A stretch of DNA of 41,943 nucleotides from Clostridium sp. (GCA_023664605.1 JAMPFF010000024.1:1-41943); one strand, 5' to 3'. Counted from the stretch's first letter, positions 23,262 to 32,803 are shown. The notes: a model not told the origin generated them from the sequence alone. Numbers and translations are program-made.

Positions 23262-24380
23262 ATGGGTCTACTCATGATTTTGTATCTTACAGTTGCGGCA
23301 GGTACGGCGCTGCTTGCCTGCATGATTAATAACCATCCGGTTGTACAACCATATAGGATAACGAGGCAGCAGATGTGCAACCGAGTCTGTCTTTTGGCTA
23401 TATTCATTATTCTTTTTGCGCTTTCCGCGTGCAGGCAGAACGTGGGAAATGATTATGCAAAATATGTAGAGTTTATGCATTTGGTTCACTGCAATGCCTA
23501 TGTGCCGACGGAGCCGGGATTTAATCTGTTGGTGAAAATCATTTACGGGCTGTCGGGCTTTGAAAATTATCTGCTGGTGTTTGCGGTGTACGCTTTTGTA
23601 ACGATTTTGTTTTTTTTGCTGGCTATTTATGAGCAGAGCGACGAATTTCCAATCACCTATTTTCTGTTCATGGCGTTAGGATATTATTTTCAGACTTTCA
23701 GCACGGTACGTTATTATCTGGCGCTTGCCCTGGCGTTGTATTCCATGAAATTTGTCGTCAGAAGACAGTGGGGAAGATTTATTTTACTGGTGGTTCTTGG
23801 CTCCTTTTTCCATAAATCGCTGCTTGTTATTTTACCGCTTTACGTTTTGGCTTCCCTGACATGGAAAAAGTGGCAGCTTGCCTTGGCAGCCTTGTTTTGT
23901 ACCACGTTTTTGTTCTGTCAGGATTTTTACTTAAAAATGGTTGTGTTTTTATATCCAACGTATGAAGATACAGAGTATCTGGAGGGCGGAACGAGTTATA
24001 TCAATATTCTGCGGTGTTTTGCGGTGCTGGCATTATCGTTATTTTATTATAAAAAAAGCATACGGGGAAACAGGCGGATGCAGTTTTATTTTTACTTAAA
24101 CCTTGGCGCGCTTGTGCTATATGTATTCTGCTCCTTTCTGCCGATTATTTCCCGTATCGGGTATTATCTGACGGTCAGCCATATTTTCTTCTTACCGGCG
24201 CTTATCGGACAGATGGAGAATGAAAAATGGAAAAAACTGCTGCGGCTGGGAATGATTGGGGCGGCGCTGCTTTACTTTGTCATTTTCATGAGCAGGGCGT
24301 ATGATGACGGATTGTTGATTTTACCGTATAAGACATTCTTTTTCCATGATATGGTAAATATTTTATCGGATGTTAATTAA
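23262..24380 (+). CDS. EpsG-family polymerase (Wzy-like)
   Basis: A 372-residue membrane protein with about ten helices. The NVGNDYAKYVEFMHLVHC and PTEPGFNLLVKIIYGLSGFENYLLVFAVYAFVTI segments, ATVRYYLALALALYSMKFV and FFHKSLLVILPLYVL match the EpsG family of polysaccharide polymerases, which join repeat units on the outside of the membrane in a Wzy-dependent way. Its place directly after the chain-length protein and GTs fits this. The ribosome site AAGGGG is unusually close to the ATG; the in-frame ATG four codons on (23274) is an alternative. Confidence 0.9.
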   Translation: MGLLMILYLTVAAGTALLACMINNHPVVQPYRITRQQMCNRVCLLAIFIILFALSACRQNVGNDYAKYVEFMHLVHCNAYVPTEPGFNLLVKIIYGLSGFENYLLVFAVYAFVTILFFLLAIYEQSDEFPITYFLFMALGYYFQTFSTVRYYLALALALYSMKFVVRRQWGRFILLVVLGSFFHKSLLVILPLYVLASLTWKKWQLALAALFCTTFLFCQDFYLKMVVFLYPTYEDTEYLEGGTSYINILRCFAVLALSLFYYKKSIRGNRRMQFYFYLNLGALVLYVFCSFLPIISRIGYYLTVSHIFFLPALIGQMENEKWKKLLRLGMIGAALLYFVIFMSRAYDDGLLILPYKTFFFHDMVNILSDVN

Positions 24381-24396
24381 AGGATAGGGAGAGCGG

Positions 24397-25230
24397 ATGG
24401 AGCCGGAATTTTCTGTTTTAGTGGTCTGTTTGAACCCGGGGGATAAATTAAAAAAGACACTGGAAAGTATTAGGGGGCAGACTTTTAGCGATTATGAGGT
24501 TATAATAAAAGATGGGATATCTTCTGACGGTTCCCGTGTTTTTGCAGAGGAAATGAAAAAGGAAATTTCCGCGCTGCGTTTTATCGAAAAAAAAGATGCC
24601 GGTATTTACGACGCTATGAATCAGGCGGTGGCGCAGGCCAGGGGGAAATATGTTTATTTTCTCAACTGCGGCGATGTGTTTTATGATGAGAAAGTGTTGG
24701 AAAATATGGCGCGAGTGATTGACGCTAATCCTGCCGGATACGGTATTTATTACGGCAATATTTATGAAAGGGCAACGGGGCGCGAAGTGGCGTCCAATCC
24801 ATCCATGGACGCGTTTGGCTGTTATCGGAATGTGCCTTGCCATCAGGCGTGTTTTTATGACAGGAGATTGTTAATCGCCCATCCGTTTGAGGTAAAATAC
24901 CGCGTACGCGCCGATTATGAGCAGTTTTTGTGGTGTTTTTTTACGAAAGAACTGCCCAAAAAGGTTTCTTTTATCTATAACGATATGGTTATTGCGGATT
25001 ATGAGGGCGGGGGTTATTCGGAAACGAAAAGAAATAAAAGAGTTTCCGCAAAGGAACATCATGAGATTGTAAGAAAATATATGCCGGCCAAAAAGGTATG
25101 GCAATACAGGATGATTATGTGGGTTTCATTGGCGCCGTTTCGTACATGGTTAGCCCGAAATCCGTTGACGGCCGGCTGTTACAATAAACTAAAGAAAATC
25201 TATTATGAGAAGGGACAGGGTGTTAAGTGA
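24397..25230 (+). CDS. GT2 glycosyltransferase (colanic-acid type)
   Basis: A 277-residue GT-A transferase of the WcaA/PgaC-type GT2 group common in capsule loci. SVLVVCLNPGDKLKKTLESIRGQTF, VIIKDGISSDGS, the long ekkDAGIYDAMNQAVAQARGKYVYFLNCGDVFYDEKVL block with the GD site and the ending ADYEQFLWCFF are family marks. It acts in the cytoplasm on the lipid-linked chain; substrates unknown. GGGAGAG precedes the ATG. The next gene's start overlaps the stop (TGATG). Confidence 0.92.
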   Translation: MEPEFSVLVVCLNPGDKLKKTLESIRGQTFSDYEVIIKDGISSDGSRVFAEEMKKEISALRFIEKKDAGIYDAMNQAVAQARGKYVYFLNCGDVFYDEKVLENMARVIDANPAGYGIYYGNIYERATGREVASNPSMDAFGCYRNVPCHQACFYDRRLLIAHPFEVKYRVRADYEQFLWCFFTKELPKKVSFIYNDMVIADYEGGGYSETKRNKRVSAKEHHEIVRKYMPAKKVWQYRMIMWVSLAPFRTWLARNPLTAGCYNKLKKIYYEKGQGVK

Positions 25231-26504
25231 TGAGAGTGCTTTGGGTGTGCAATATTATGCTCCCGGCAATAGCGAAGCAGTTAGGGGAGCCTTATAGTAA
25301 TCGGGAAGGATGGCTGACCGCGATGCTGGACAGGTTTTTGCAGGAGAAGCATCGTAATCAGATTACGCTTGGGATTGCATTTCCGGTGACGAAAGAGACA
25401 GGCAATATCAGCAGAAAGATGAAGCTTGTGGAGGACGAATCATGCTACTGTTATGGCTTTGTAGAGGATTTGGAGACGCCGGAGCAGTATGACAGCTCGA
25501 TAGAAGGACGGATGAAAGAAATTATAGAGGAGTTCAAGCCGGATATGGTACATATTTTCGGCACGGAGTTTCCGCATACGCTGGCGTGCGTGCGCGCCTA
25601 CAGGAATCCGGACAAAACGCTTATCGGCGTACAGGGTTTGATTTCCGCCTGCGCGGTTGCTTATATGGCGGATTTACCGGGCAAAATACAGCGGAAGATT
25701 ACATTTAGGGATTTTGTAAGAAAAGACAGCTTAAAGCAGCAGCAGAAGAAATTTTACAAAAGAGGAATTTATGAGAAAGAGGCACTGCGCCTTACCGGGC
25801 ATGTTGCCGGAAGAACGGATTTTGACAGGGAAAATGTAGCCAAAATAAATCCGGACGCAAAATATCATTTACTGAATGAGACCATGCGGGGGTGTTTTTA
25901 CCGGGATAGATGGAAAGGCAGCAACTGCGTTCCCTACAGTATATTTTTAAGTCAGGGAGATTATCCTTTAAAGGGATTTCATTATTTATTACAGGCAATG
26001 CCGGCGATTTTGGAACAGTATCCGGAAGCGCATATTTACGTGGCGGGAAACGATATTTTACAGAAAGATAAGCTGAAAATTTCTGCGTACGGCAATTATT
26101 TAAAGAAACTGATAAAAGAGAATAATCTGAAAGATAAAGTGACAATGCTCGGAATGCTGGATGCGGAGGGCATGAAAGCGCAGTTTTTAAGCAGTCATGT
26201 CTTTGTATGTCCGTCCTCTTTGGAAAATTCCCCTAATTCGCTTGGGGAGGCAATGTTAATCGGCGTACCCTGTGTGGCCGCGGACGTGGGAGGAATCCAT
26301 AATCTTTTGGTGGACGGCGGAGACGGGCTGTTATATCCGGCAGGAAACACGAATGCGCTTGCCGAAAAGATTATTGAGATTTTCGGTAAGGAGGCAATTT
26401 CGGAGAAATATTCCGATAATGCCAGGAAACATGCGAGAGAAACGCATGACGCCGACCAGAACTATTATAAGATGATACGGATTTATCAGGAGATAGTGAA
26501 TTAG
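25230..26504 (+). CDS. GT4 glycosyltransferase
   Basis: A 424-residue GT-B enzyme. The N-terminal domain begins RVLWVCNIMLPAIAKQLGEPYSNREGWLTAM and has MVHIFGTEFPHTLA; the C-terminal domain has FLSQGDYPLKGFHYLLQAMPAIL (donor-loop Lys-Gly), VFVCPSSLENSPNSLGEAMLIGVPCVAADVGG with the E-x7-E motif, and GDGLLYPAG. This is a retaining GT4 transferase. A GTG one codon upstream is possible; I use the ATG overlapping the previous stop. Acceptor and donor unknown. Confidence 0.9.
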   Translation: MRVLWVCNIMLPAIAKQLGEPYSNREGWLTAMLDRFLQEKHRNQITLGIAFPVTKETGNISRKMKLVEDESCYCYGFVEDLETPEQYDSSIEGRMKEIIEEFKPDMVHIFGTEFPHTLACVRAYRNPDKTLIGVQGLISACAVAYMADLPGKIQRKITFRDFVRKDSLKQQQKKFYKRGIYEKEALRLTGHVAGRTDFDRENVAKINPDAKYHLLNETMRGCFYRDRWKGSNCVPYSIFLSQGDYPLKGFHYLLQAMPAILEQYPEAHIYVAGNDILQKDKLKISAYGNYLKKLIKENNLKDKVTMLGMLDAEGMKAQFLSSHVFVCPSSLENSPNSLGEAMLIGVPCVAADVGGIHNLLVDGGDGLLYPAGNTNALAEKIIEIFGKEAISEKYSDNARKHARETHDADQNYYKMIRIYQEIVN

Positions 26505-26536
26505 AACGACCTGTTTGCTCCGGTGTGGAGGCGGCA

Positions 26537-27679
26537 ATGACTATAACTTTTGTATCGAATTATATCAATCACCATCAGATTCCGTTTTCCAATGCTCTCT
26601 ATGAGAGAATAGGAGAGGATTACTGTTTTATACAGACGATGCCTATGGAAAAAGAACGGCTTGAAATGGGATGGGGCGTTGATACTGCGGCCTTGCCGTA
26701 TGTGAAATGCCTCTATCAGGACGAGTACGGATGCCGCAAAAAAATAGCGGAAAGTGACGTGGTATTGTTTGGCTGGACACAGCGGGAAGATATCGCCGAA
26801 GAAAGACTGCAGTCCGGGAAAATCACAATACGGGTCAGTGAGAGGATATACCGGGAGGGGCAGTGGAAAGCCATTTCTCCGCGCGGGCTTGTGGCAAAAT
26901 ATAAGGAGCATATCAGATACCGCAGTAAAAATGTCTATCTTTTATGCGCCGGGGCCTATACCGCATCGGATTTTCATTTGATAGGCGCCTATCCGAATAA
27001 AATGTTTCGCTGGGGATATTTCCCGGAGACAAGAATATATTCGGAGGAAACATTTGCTGCTCTGAAAAAAGACGGTCCGCTGCAAATCGTATGGGCAGGC
27101 AGATTCATACCGCTCAAACATCCAGAATACGTGGTGCGTGTGGCGGACTGCCTGCAAAAAAGAGGTTATGATTTCCGCGTGCATATGCTGGGAAGCGGAG
27201 AACTGGAAGACAGCATAAAACGACAGATAGAAGCGGCCGGGCTGTCGAAACGTTTCCTTTTATATGGATATCAGACGCCTGATAAGGTGCGGGATGTGAT
27301 GGAACAATGCCATATTCACCTTTTTACCAGCAATCATTTGGAAGGCTGGGGGGCTGTTGTCAATGAGGGGATGAACAGCGGCTGCGTGGAAGTCGTGAAT
27401 GCACAGGTGGGAGCTGCGCCATACCTGATAGAGCATGGCGTGAACGGATTGCTTTATCCGAATAATTCCTATCAGGAAATGGAAAAAATAGTGTTGGATT
27501 TATTTGCACACTGGGATGAACGAAAAAATATGGGAAAAGCGGCTTATCAGACGATTGTGCAGGAATGGAATGCACAGAATGCGGCAAAAGAACTTCTGCG
27601 TTTTGCGGCGTGTCTGATGGAAGGCAGGCTTGTTCCGGCGGCGAGCGGACCTTTAAGTCCGGCGCCGTGGAAATTTTGA
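26537..27679 (+). CDS. GT4 glycosyltransferase
   Basis: A 380-residue GT-B enzyme. It opens with ITFVSNYINHHQIPFSNALYERIG, has GPLQIVWAGRFIPLKHPEYVVRVADCLQKRGYDF at the start of the donor domain, then a helix with IEAAGLSKRFLLYGYQ and the LFTSNHLEGWGAVVNEGMNSGCVEVVNAQVGAAPYLIEHG region with the EGWGAVVNEGMNSG acidic motif. All are GT4 features. The ATG at 26537 has TGGAGG 5 bases upstream; the upstream GTG overlaps that site. It overlaps no neighbour; the next gene starts 32 bases later. Confidence 0.9.
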   Translation: MTITFVSNYINHHQIPFSNALYERIGEDYCFIQTMPMEKERLEMGWGVDTAALPYVKCLYQDEYGCRKKIAESDVVLFGWTQREDIAEERLQSGKITIRVSERIYREGQWKAISPRGLVAKYKEHIRYRSKNVYLLCAGAYTASDFHLIGAYPNKMFRWGYFPETRIYSEETFAALKKDGPLQIVWAGRFIPLKHPEYVVRVADCLQKRGYDFRVHMLGSGELEDSIKRQIEAAGLSKRFLLYGYQTPDKVRDVMEQCHIHLFTSNHLEGWGAVVNEGMNSGCVEVVNAQVGAAPYLIEHGVNGLLYPNNSYQEMEKIVLDLFAHWDERKNMGKAAYQTIVQEWNAQNAAKELLRFAACLMEGRLVPAASGPLSPAPWKF

Positions 27680-27711
27680 ATGTCGCAGGAGAGGATACAG
27701 GTAAGGTTTTT

Positions 27712-28743
27712 ATGAGAAGAATCAAGATCAGCGTTATTGTGCCAATCTATAACACTTTGGATTTTCTGGAACGGTGCGTGGATTCCATTCGTATGCAGAC
27801 TTATGAGGATTTGGAAATTCTGCTAATCGATGACGGCTCCACGGACGGTACGGGAGCGCTTTGTGACACCATGGCAAAACAGGATAACAGAATCCGGGTT
27901 TATCATAAGGAGAACGGAGGGGCGTCGTCGGCGCGCAACTTTGGCTTGCAAAACGCAATCGGCGACTATATCAGTTTCATAGACAGCGACGATTATATTG
28001 ATACGGATATTTATCAGAGTATGATAGATGTGATTGTGGAAAATGATTATGACATTGTGCAGATGTCGCGCGACGAGCGGGATGAGGCGGATAATCGCCT
28101 GGAGGATGTATGTATACCGCCAAAGGAGCTTCGTTTCTGCGATACGGAGACATTTTTAAAAGAGCTTCTGCTGCATCAGGCGGACTGTTCCTTTTGCACG
28201 AAACTGGTAAAGCGGGAATTGTTCGGGAAACACCGTTTTCCGGAGGGAAAACTGAACGAAGATTTTAAACTGTTGGTTCCACTACTGATGAAAACAAAGG
28301 GAGTCGCAATTCTGCCTGTACAGGCGTATCATGTAGTCTGCCGCAGTGACAGTACAACGAGAAAACATTCGGAGAATAGTTTTTCCAGAGTGTTTATGGA
28401 TATTGTGGATAATGCTGATGAAATGCAGGTATTGATAGACGAGCATTATCCGGCGATTCACGCCTGCGCCATCCGCTTTAATCTTTATCAGAGATTGGAG
28501 TATATGCTGCATGTTCCGATTCCGCAGATGAACGAGCAGAATGATTTTTACCGGGAGGTTAAAAAATATCTTCGCAAACATATACTTGATACTTTAATGA
28601 ATGCTTATTTAACGGATAAGAACAGGAAATATCTGTTGTTATTGACAGTTGCACCCAAGACGGTACGCAAGGTGCATAAAGCGAAGATGGAAAAAGAACG
28701 GGCGAAAGAATCGGAAAAAGAGGCGGAAAGAGAATCGGTGTGA
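27712..28743 (+). CDS. GT2 glycosyltransferase
   Basis: A 343-residue GT-A transferase of the EpsJ/WfgS-like group. KISVIVPIYNTLDFLERCVDSIRMQTYEDLEILLIDDGSTDGT, HKENGGASSARNFGLQNAIGDYISFIDSDDYID (DSDD metal site) and the late FCTKLVKRELFGKHRFPEGKLNEDFKL motif (ED base) are complete. A highly charged Lys/Glu-rich tail ends the protein (KAKMEKERAKESEKEAERE). A longer open frame starts inside the previous gene but only the ATG at 27712 has an AAGG site and a normal N terminus. GTGA overlap with the next gene shows coupling. Confidence 0.92.
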   Translation: MRRIKISVIVPIYNTLDFLERCVDSIRMQTYEDLEILLIDDGSTDGTGALCDTMAKQDNRIRVYHKENGGASSARNFGLQNAIGDYISFIDSDDYIDTDIYQSMIDVIVENDYDIVQMSRDERDEADNRLEDVCIPPKELRFCDTETFLKELLLHQADCSFCTKLVKRELFGKHRFPEGKLNEDFKLLVPLLMKTKGVAILPVQAYHVVCRSDSTTRKHSENSFSRVFMDIVDNADEMQVLIDEHYPAIHACAIRFNLYQRLEYMLHVPIPQMNEQNDFYREVKKYLRKHILDTLMNAYLTDKNRKYLLLLTVAPKTVRKVHKAKMEKERAKESEKEAERESV

Positions 28744-30392
28744 CAGATACGGGAGTAAAAAAAAGCAGGCTATGGTTTTATATTTTTCTGATTGCATGGG
28801 CGGCGCAGATGATAGCGGCGGTTTATTTCTGTTGTCAGAAAAAAGGCTTTTTTGAGGACGAATATTACTCTTACTATTCCACTTCGCGTACTTACGGATT
28901 ATTTGTGGAAGATAATACATGGGCGGAGCATGACGATTATTATCGTGAGTTTGTCGTTTTGGAAAATCAGGGCTTTCAATATGCGCTTGTAAAATTAGTG
29001 CAGTCATGGGATGTTCATCCGCCGGTATATTATTGGATATTACATACGGTATGTTCTTTGTTTCCAGGGCAGTTTTCCAAGTGGTTTGGACTCATTATTA
29101 ATCTGGCGGCTTTTGGCGTCAGCATGTTTTTATTGCGCCTTCTTGCCCTGTATGTCACAAGGCGCGACGAGAAGCTGTCATTTCTTGTTTGTCTTTTTTA
29201 CGGGTTTACGCCTGCGGCAATGAGCAGCGTTGTCTTTATCCGTATGTATGCGCTGCTGACCGTATTCGTGCTTCTTTGTGCCATTTTACATATTCGTATG
29301 ATAGAAAGCGGTAGGGAAAAATTACCCTTTAAGACATTTTTGCTGCCGATTGCCGTTGTCACTTATCTGGGATTTTTAACACAGTATTACTATTTCATTT
29401 TTCTGTTTTTTATGGCAATAGCTTTTTGCATTTATCTGCTTTGGAGAGACAAAAATCTGCGTAACTGCTTCTGCTACGGCATAAGCATTGCGACGGCTTT
29501 TGTTTTGGCATATCTGACTTATCCGTCCTGCCTGGGGCAGATGTTTCGCGGACAGCGGGGTGCGCAGGCGACCGGGAACTTTTTTGATATTTCCAATACT
29601 TATGAAAGACTACGGTTTTTCTGGGAACTGCTCGATGAATATGTCTTTGGCAAAACGATTTCGGTATTTTTTTTAGTGATAGTGCTGCTGTTACTCTATA
29701 TCGTGAGAAAGGAACACGTTGGAGCGCGTGAACATGTGGCATCTAAAGAAAATACGTCCTATAGGGCGCTTCTTTTTACGACGCTTGGCTATTTTCTTGT
29801 GGTCTCGAAAACAGGGCTTCTTTTAAGAGATACTTCCATCCGCTATCAGACACCGGTTTATGGAATTATCGTACTGCTTCTTTTTACGGCGGTGAAAGAC
29901 CTTGCGCTAAGATGTGGAAAAGGCGTCGGCCGGCGGATAGAAAGCAGGAAAAAGGCAGACGGGAAAAAACGCCGGGAAAGCATAGGTATGGCGGCAGCGG
30001 TTATTATCTGTCTTATCATTAACCTGACGGGATATCTAAACGGCCGGGTTGTATTTTTATATCCGGAGGATGAAGAGAAAATAGCGTTTGCCAGAAAAAT
30101 GGCAGCACAAAAAACGCCTGTGGTATATCTTTTTGACGAGGGGCAGAGTTGGTGCGTGTGGGATAGCGCGGATGAGTTTTTTGAATATGATAAAATCTAT
30201 TTTTCCGAGCAGAGCCATACGGAACCGATTATGGATACGGAGATTGCAGACAGCGACGATTTGGTGGTGTATGTAAGCAATACAGCGGACAGTAAAGCAC
30301 AGTTACGGCGTATTATGGAGAGTAATCTCAATCTGAGCGGATATGAATTGCAATATCAGGAGAAATACTGTGATGTTTACTATTTCCGATAA
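28740..30392 (+). CDS. GT-C-type membrane glycosyltransferase (GT39/ArnT-like)
   Basis: A 550-residue protein with about eleven to twelve membrane helices. After the first helix a loop carries FEDEYYSYYSTSRTYG with the acidic Asp-Glu pair of GT-C enzymes, then SWDVHPPVYYWILHTV, a D-x-H-P-P-x-Y-Y pattern typical of the PMT_2/ArnT family. It would take a sugar from a polyprenyl-phosphate donor (probably made by the GT2 enzyme at 18297) and add it outside the membrane. Starts with GTG in a GTGA overlap with the previous gene; a GGAAAGAGA site lies upstream. Last gene of the assembly operon. Confidence 0.85.
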   Translation: MTDTGVKKSRLWFYIFLIAWAAQMIAAVYFCCQKKGFFEDEYYSYYSTSRTYGLFVEDNTWAEHDDYYREFVVLENQGFQYALVKLVQSWDVHPPVYYWILHTVCSLFPGQFSKWFGLIINLAAFGVSMFLLRLLALYVTRRDEKLSFLVCLFYGFTPAAMSSVVFIRMYALLTVFVLLCAILHIRMIESGREKLPFKTFLLPIAVVTYLGFLTQYYYFIFLFFMAIAFCIYLLWRDKNLRNCFCYGISIATAFVLAYLTYPSCLGQMFRGQRGAQATGNFFDISNTYERLRFFWELLDEYVFGKTISVFFLVIVLLLLYIVRKEHVGAREHVASKENTSYRALLFTTLGYFLVVSKTGLLLRDTSIRYQTPVYGIIVLLLFTAVKDLALRCGKGVGRRIESRKKADGKKRRESIGMAAAVIICLIINLTGYLNGRVVFLYPEDEEKIAFARKMAAQKTPVVYLFDEGQSWCVWDSADEFFEYDKIYFSEQSHTEPIMDTEIADSDDLVVYVSNTADSKAQLRRIMESNLNLSGYELQYQEKYCDVYYFR

Positions 30393-30395
30393 TAA

Positions 30396-30424
30396 TTGTA
30401 TAATAATCGCAGATATGCTATACT
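30396..30424 (+). promoter_or_regulatory. sigma-A type promoter of pseB
   Basis: TTGTAT (30396-30401), 17-bp spacer, TATACT (30419-30424). The predicted start near 30431 leaves a leader of about 108 bases before pseB. It lies directly after the previous gene, so pseB can be expressed separately from the assembly operon. Confidence 0.65.
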
Positions 30425-30426
30425 AG

Positions 30427-30521
30427 TGTGAAAAATAAATTATTTCACAGACAAATGGATTTGTCTTGCGAATTTGGCGCTTAAGCGCATATTGCGCTGC
30501 TCAAATATCGCGGGCTGAGCA
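30427..30521 (+). promoter_or_regulatory. Structured pseB leader with serial inverted repeats
   Basis: Hairpin 1: TGTGAAA/TTTCACA (30427-30449). Hairpin 2: AGACAAAT-GG-ATTTGTCT (30449-30466), perfect. Hairpin 3a: GCGCTTAAGCGC (30477-30488). Hairpin 3b: GCGCA-TAT-TGCGC (30485-30497), which shares GCGC with 3a, so they exclude each other. Hairpin 4: TGCTCA/TGAGCA (30498-30521), just before the GGAGG site. No T run follows any of them. Whether this is RNA control, DNA operators or a repetitive element cannot be settled here. Confidence 0.55.
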
Positions 30522-30538
30522 AGAGTGGAGGACAACCC

Positions 30539-31534
30539 ATGTTGACAAATAAAACGATACTGATTACCGGAGGAACAGGTTCTTTCGGAAAAACTTTTAC
30601 CAAATATGTACTAGCGCATTATGAGCCGAAAAAAATCATTATTTATTCCAGAGACGAGTTTAAGCAGTGGGTGATGGCGGATGAATTGAAAGAATATGCA
30701 GAAAAACTCCGCTTTTTCATCGGTGATGTGAGGGATTTGGCGAGATTAAAAAGAGCGTGTGAGGGAGTTGATTACATTATTCATGCGGCGGCGTTAAAGC
30801 AGGTTCCTGCCTGTGAGTATAATCCGAACGAGGCGATTAAGACCAATATACACGGCGCTATGAACGTGATTGACGCGGCGCTGGACTGCGGCGTACATAA
30901 GGTAGTGGCGTTATCGACGGACAAAGCGGTCAATCCGGTCAATTTATACGGCGGTACGAAACTTGTTTCCGATAAGCTTTTTATTGCGGCCAATGCGTAT
31001 GTAGGAAATAAAGATGTGAATTTCTCCATTGTCCGTTACGGCAATGTGGCGGGGAGCCGGGGTTCCATTATTCCGGTTTTTGACAATATTATTAAAAACG
31101 GCGGTATGGAACTGCCGATTACGGATGTTAGAATGACGCGTTTCTGGATTAGCCTGACGCAGGGCGTGGAACTTGTTATCAAGGCATTGGCGGAAGCTAA
31201 GGGAGGAGAAACGTTTATCAGTAAGATTCCGTCCTTTAAGGTAACGGATTTGGCAGAGGCGATGCTGCCGGGATATAAACTGAAAGAAATCGGTATCCGC
31301 CCCGGGGAGAAGCTTCACGAAATCATGGTAACAACGGAAGATTCCATGACAACTTATGAGTATGATAAACATTTCATTGTCTATCCGCAGATGACATGGA
31401 ATAACAGACAACAGCCTGATATGAGCGGAAAAAAAGTAGAAGACGGTTTTTCCTACAGTTCCGATAATAACAAGGAATGGCTGACGGTGGAAGATATTAG
31501 AAGATTGTTAAAGGATGTTGAAGCGATAGGATGA
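30539..31534 (+). CDS. pseB: UDP-N-acetylglucosamine 4,6-dehydratase (inverting)
   Basis: A 331-residue extended short-chain dehydrogenase starting pseudaminic acid synthesis: UDP-GlcNAc to UDP-2-acetamido-2,6-dideoxy-arabino-hexos-4-ulose. The cofactor loop GGTGSFGKTF (10-20), SRDEFKQW, the ALKQVPACEYNP segment and STDKAVNPVNLYGGTKLVSDK, with Tyr-x3-Lys replaced by the PseB-type Y-G-x-T-K arrangement, are all present. The length of 331 is that of PseB rather than of long membrane CapD forms. GGAGG precedes the ATG. pseC follows 62 bases after the stop. Confidence 0.93.
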   Translation: MLTNKTILITGGTGSFGKTFTKYVLAHYEPKKIIIYSRDEFKQWVMADELKEYAEKLRFFIGDVRDLARLKRACEGVDYIIHAAALKQVPACEYNPNEAIKTNIHGAMNVIDAALDCGVHKVVALSTDKAVNPVNLYGGTKLVSDKLFIAANAYVGNKDVNFSIVRYGNVAGSRGSIIPVFDNIIKNGGMELPITDVRMTRFWISLTQGVELVIKALAEAKGGETFISKIPSFKVTDLAEAMLPGYKLKEIGIRPGEKLHEIMVTTEDSMTTYEYDKHFIVYPQMTWNNRQQPDMSGKKVEDGFSYSSDNNKEWLTVEDIRRLLKDVEAIG

Positions 31535-31596
31535 GTTAAGCATGGGATATGCAGGAATGCATATCCCTTAATTAACAGAAAGGTATGGAGATTAGG

Positions 31597-32793
31597 ATGG
31601 AAAAACCGGCAATAGAAGGGGGAATCCCGGTCAGAAGCAGTAAAATATATTATGGGCATCAGTATATCGATGAAGCGGATATCCGTGCGGTAGAAGAAGT
31701 GCTGCGCAGTGATTATCTGACATGCGGGCCTAAGATAACGCAGTTGGAGCAAAAGTTATGTAAACTTACAGGGGCAAAATATGCGGTGGCTTGCAGCAAC
31801 GGTACGGCGGCCTTGCACATTGCCTGTCTGGCGGCGGGCGTAAGCGCGGGGGATGAGGTGATTACGACACCGATTACGTTTGCGGCATCCGCGAATTGTG
31901 CGCTGTATTGCGGGGCGCGTCCGGTTTTTGCGGATATTGACCCGGAAACATATAATATTTCCCCCGCTGCGGCGGCAAAGTGTGTGACTTCTAAAAGCAA
32001 AGCGATGGTCGCGGTGGATTTTACGGGGCAGTCTGTGGAACTGGAGCCGTTATTGCAGATTTGCAGGGATAATGGAATGGTTTTGATTGAGGATGGCGCG
32101 CATGTGATTGGCACAAAATATAAGGGGAAATGCAACGGTTCCATTGCGGATATGACGACATTCAGTTTCCACCCCGTTAAGACGGTGACGGGCGGCGAGG
32201 GCGGCGCGGTACTGACTAACAATAAGGAATATTATGAAAAGCTGTTATTGTATCGTACGCATGGGATTACAAGAGAAGAACATTTGTTGGAGCATCCGTC
32301 GGATGGGCCGTGGTATTATGAGCAGATTGCGCTTGGTTACAATTATCGGATAACCGATATGCAGGCGGCATTGATTATCAGCCAGTTGGATAAGCTGGAA
32401 ATGTTCAGTGCGCGCAGAAAAGAGATTGTTGCCCGCTATAACGAGGTATTTTCAAAACTGGAGACAGTTTCGGTGCAAAAGGAGATTCCGGAGTCCGATA
32501 CGACAAGGCATCTGTATATTCTTCGTATCAAACCGGAGAAGCTTACGATTGACAGGAAGCGCTTCTTCGAGGCGTTAGATGCTGAAAATGTCTGCTGTAA
32601 TGTGCATTATATTCCGACTTATTATTTTCCGTATTATGAAAAACTGGGATATAAGCGCGGTATCTGTCCGAATGCGGAAAAACTGTATGAGGAGATTATC
32701 AGCTTACCGCTTTATTATGCAATGACAAACGAGGATGTGGAAAGCGTGATAGCGGCCGTTAGTAAAATTGCCTCGTATTATGCGAAAGGATAA
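31597..32793 (+). CDS. pseC: UDP-4-amino-sugar PLP aminotransferase
   Basis: A 398-residue DegT/AryC1-type transaminase, the second Pse enzyme, making UDP-4-amino-4,6-dideoxy-N-acetyl-altrosamine with glutamate as amino donor. YYGHQYIDEADIRAVEEVL and LTCGPKITQLEQKL open the protein, CSNGTAALHIA binds the phosphate of PLP, IEDGAHVIGTKYKGK carries the PLP aspartate, and FSFHPVKTVTGGEGGA contains the Schiff-base Lys195. The ATG at 31597 is chosen for its GGAG site 6 bases upstream; an ATG at 31585 is too near its AAAGG. Confidence 0.93.
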   Translation: MEKPAIEGGIPVRSSKIYYGHQYIDEADIRAVEEVLRSDYLTCGPKITQLEQKLCKLTGAKYAVACSNGTAALHIACLAAGVSAGDEVITTPITFAASANCALYCGARPVFADIDPETYNISPAAAAKCVTSKSKAMVAVDFTGQSVELEPLLQICRDNGMVLIEDGAHVIGTKYKGKCNGSIADMTTFSFHPVKTVTGGEGGAVLTNNKEYYEKLLLYRTHGITREEHLLEHPSDGPWYYEQIALGYNYRITDMQAALIISQLDKLEMFSARRKEIVARYNEVFSKLETVSVQKEIPESDTTRHLYILRIKPEKLTIDRKRFFEALDAENVCCNVHYIPTYYFPYYEKLGYKRGICPNAEKLYEEIISLPLYYAMTNEDVESVIAAVSKIASYYAKG

Positions 32794-32803
32794 AGGTATC
32801 GGC

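Noticed and set aside
27565-27711. 49-residue N-terminal extension of the GT2 gene at 27712
   Set aside because: Overlaps the preceding GT4 gene in another frame; the standard GT2 start and ribosome site are at 27712.
31713-32222. 169-codon minus-strand frame inside pseC
   Set aside because: Antisense shadow of a strongly conserved aminotransferase; no ribosome site.
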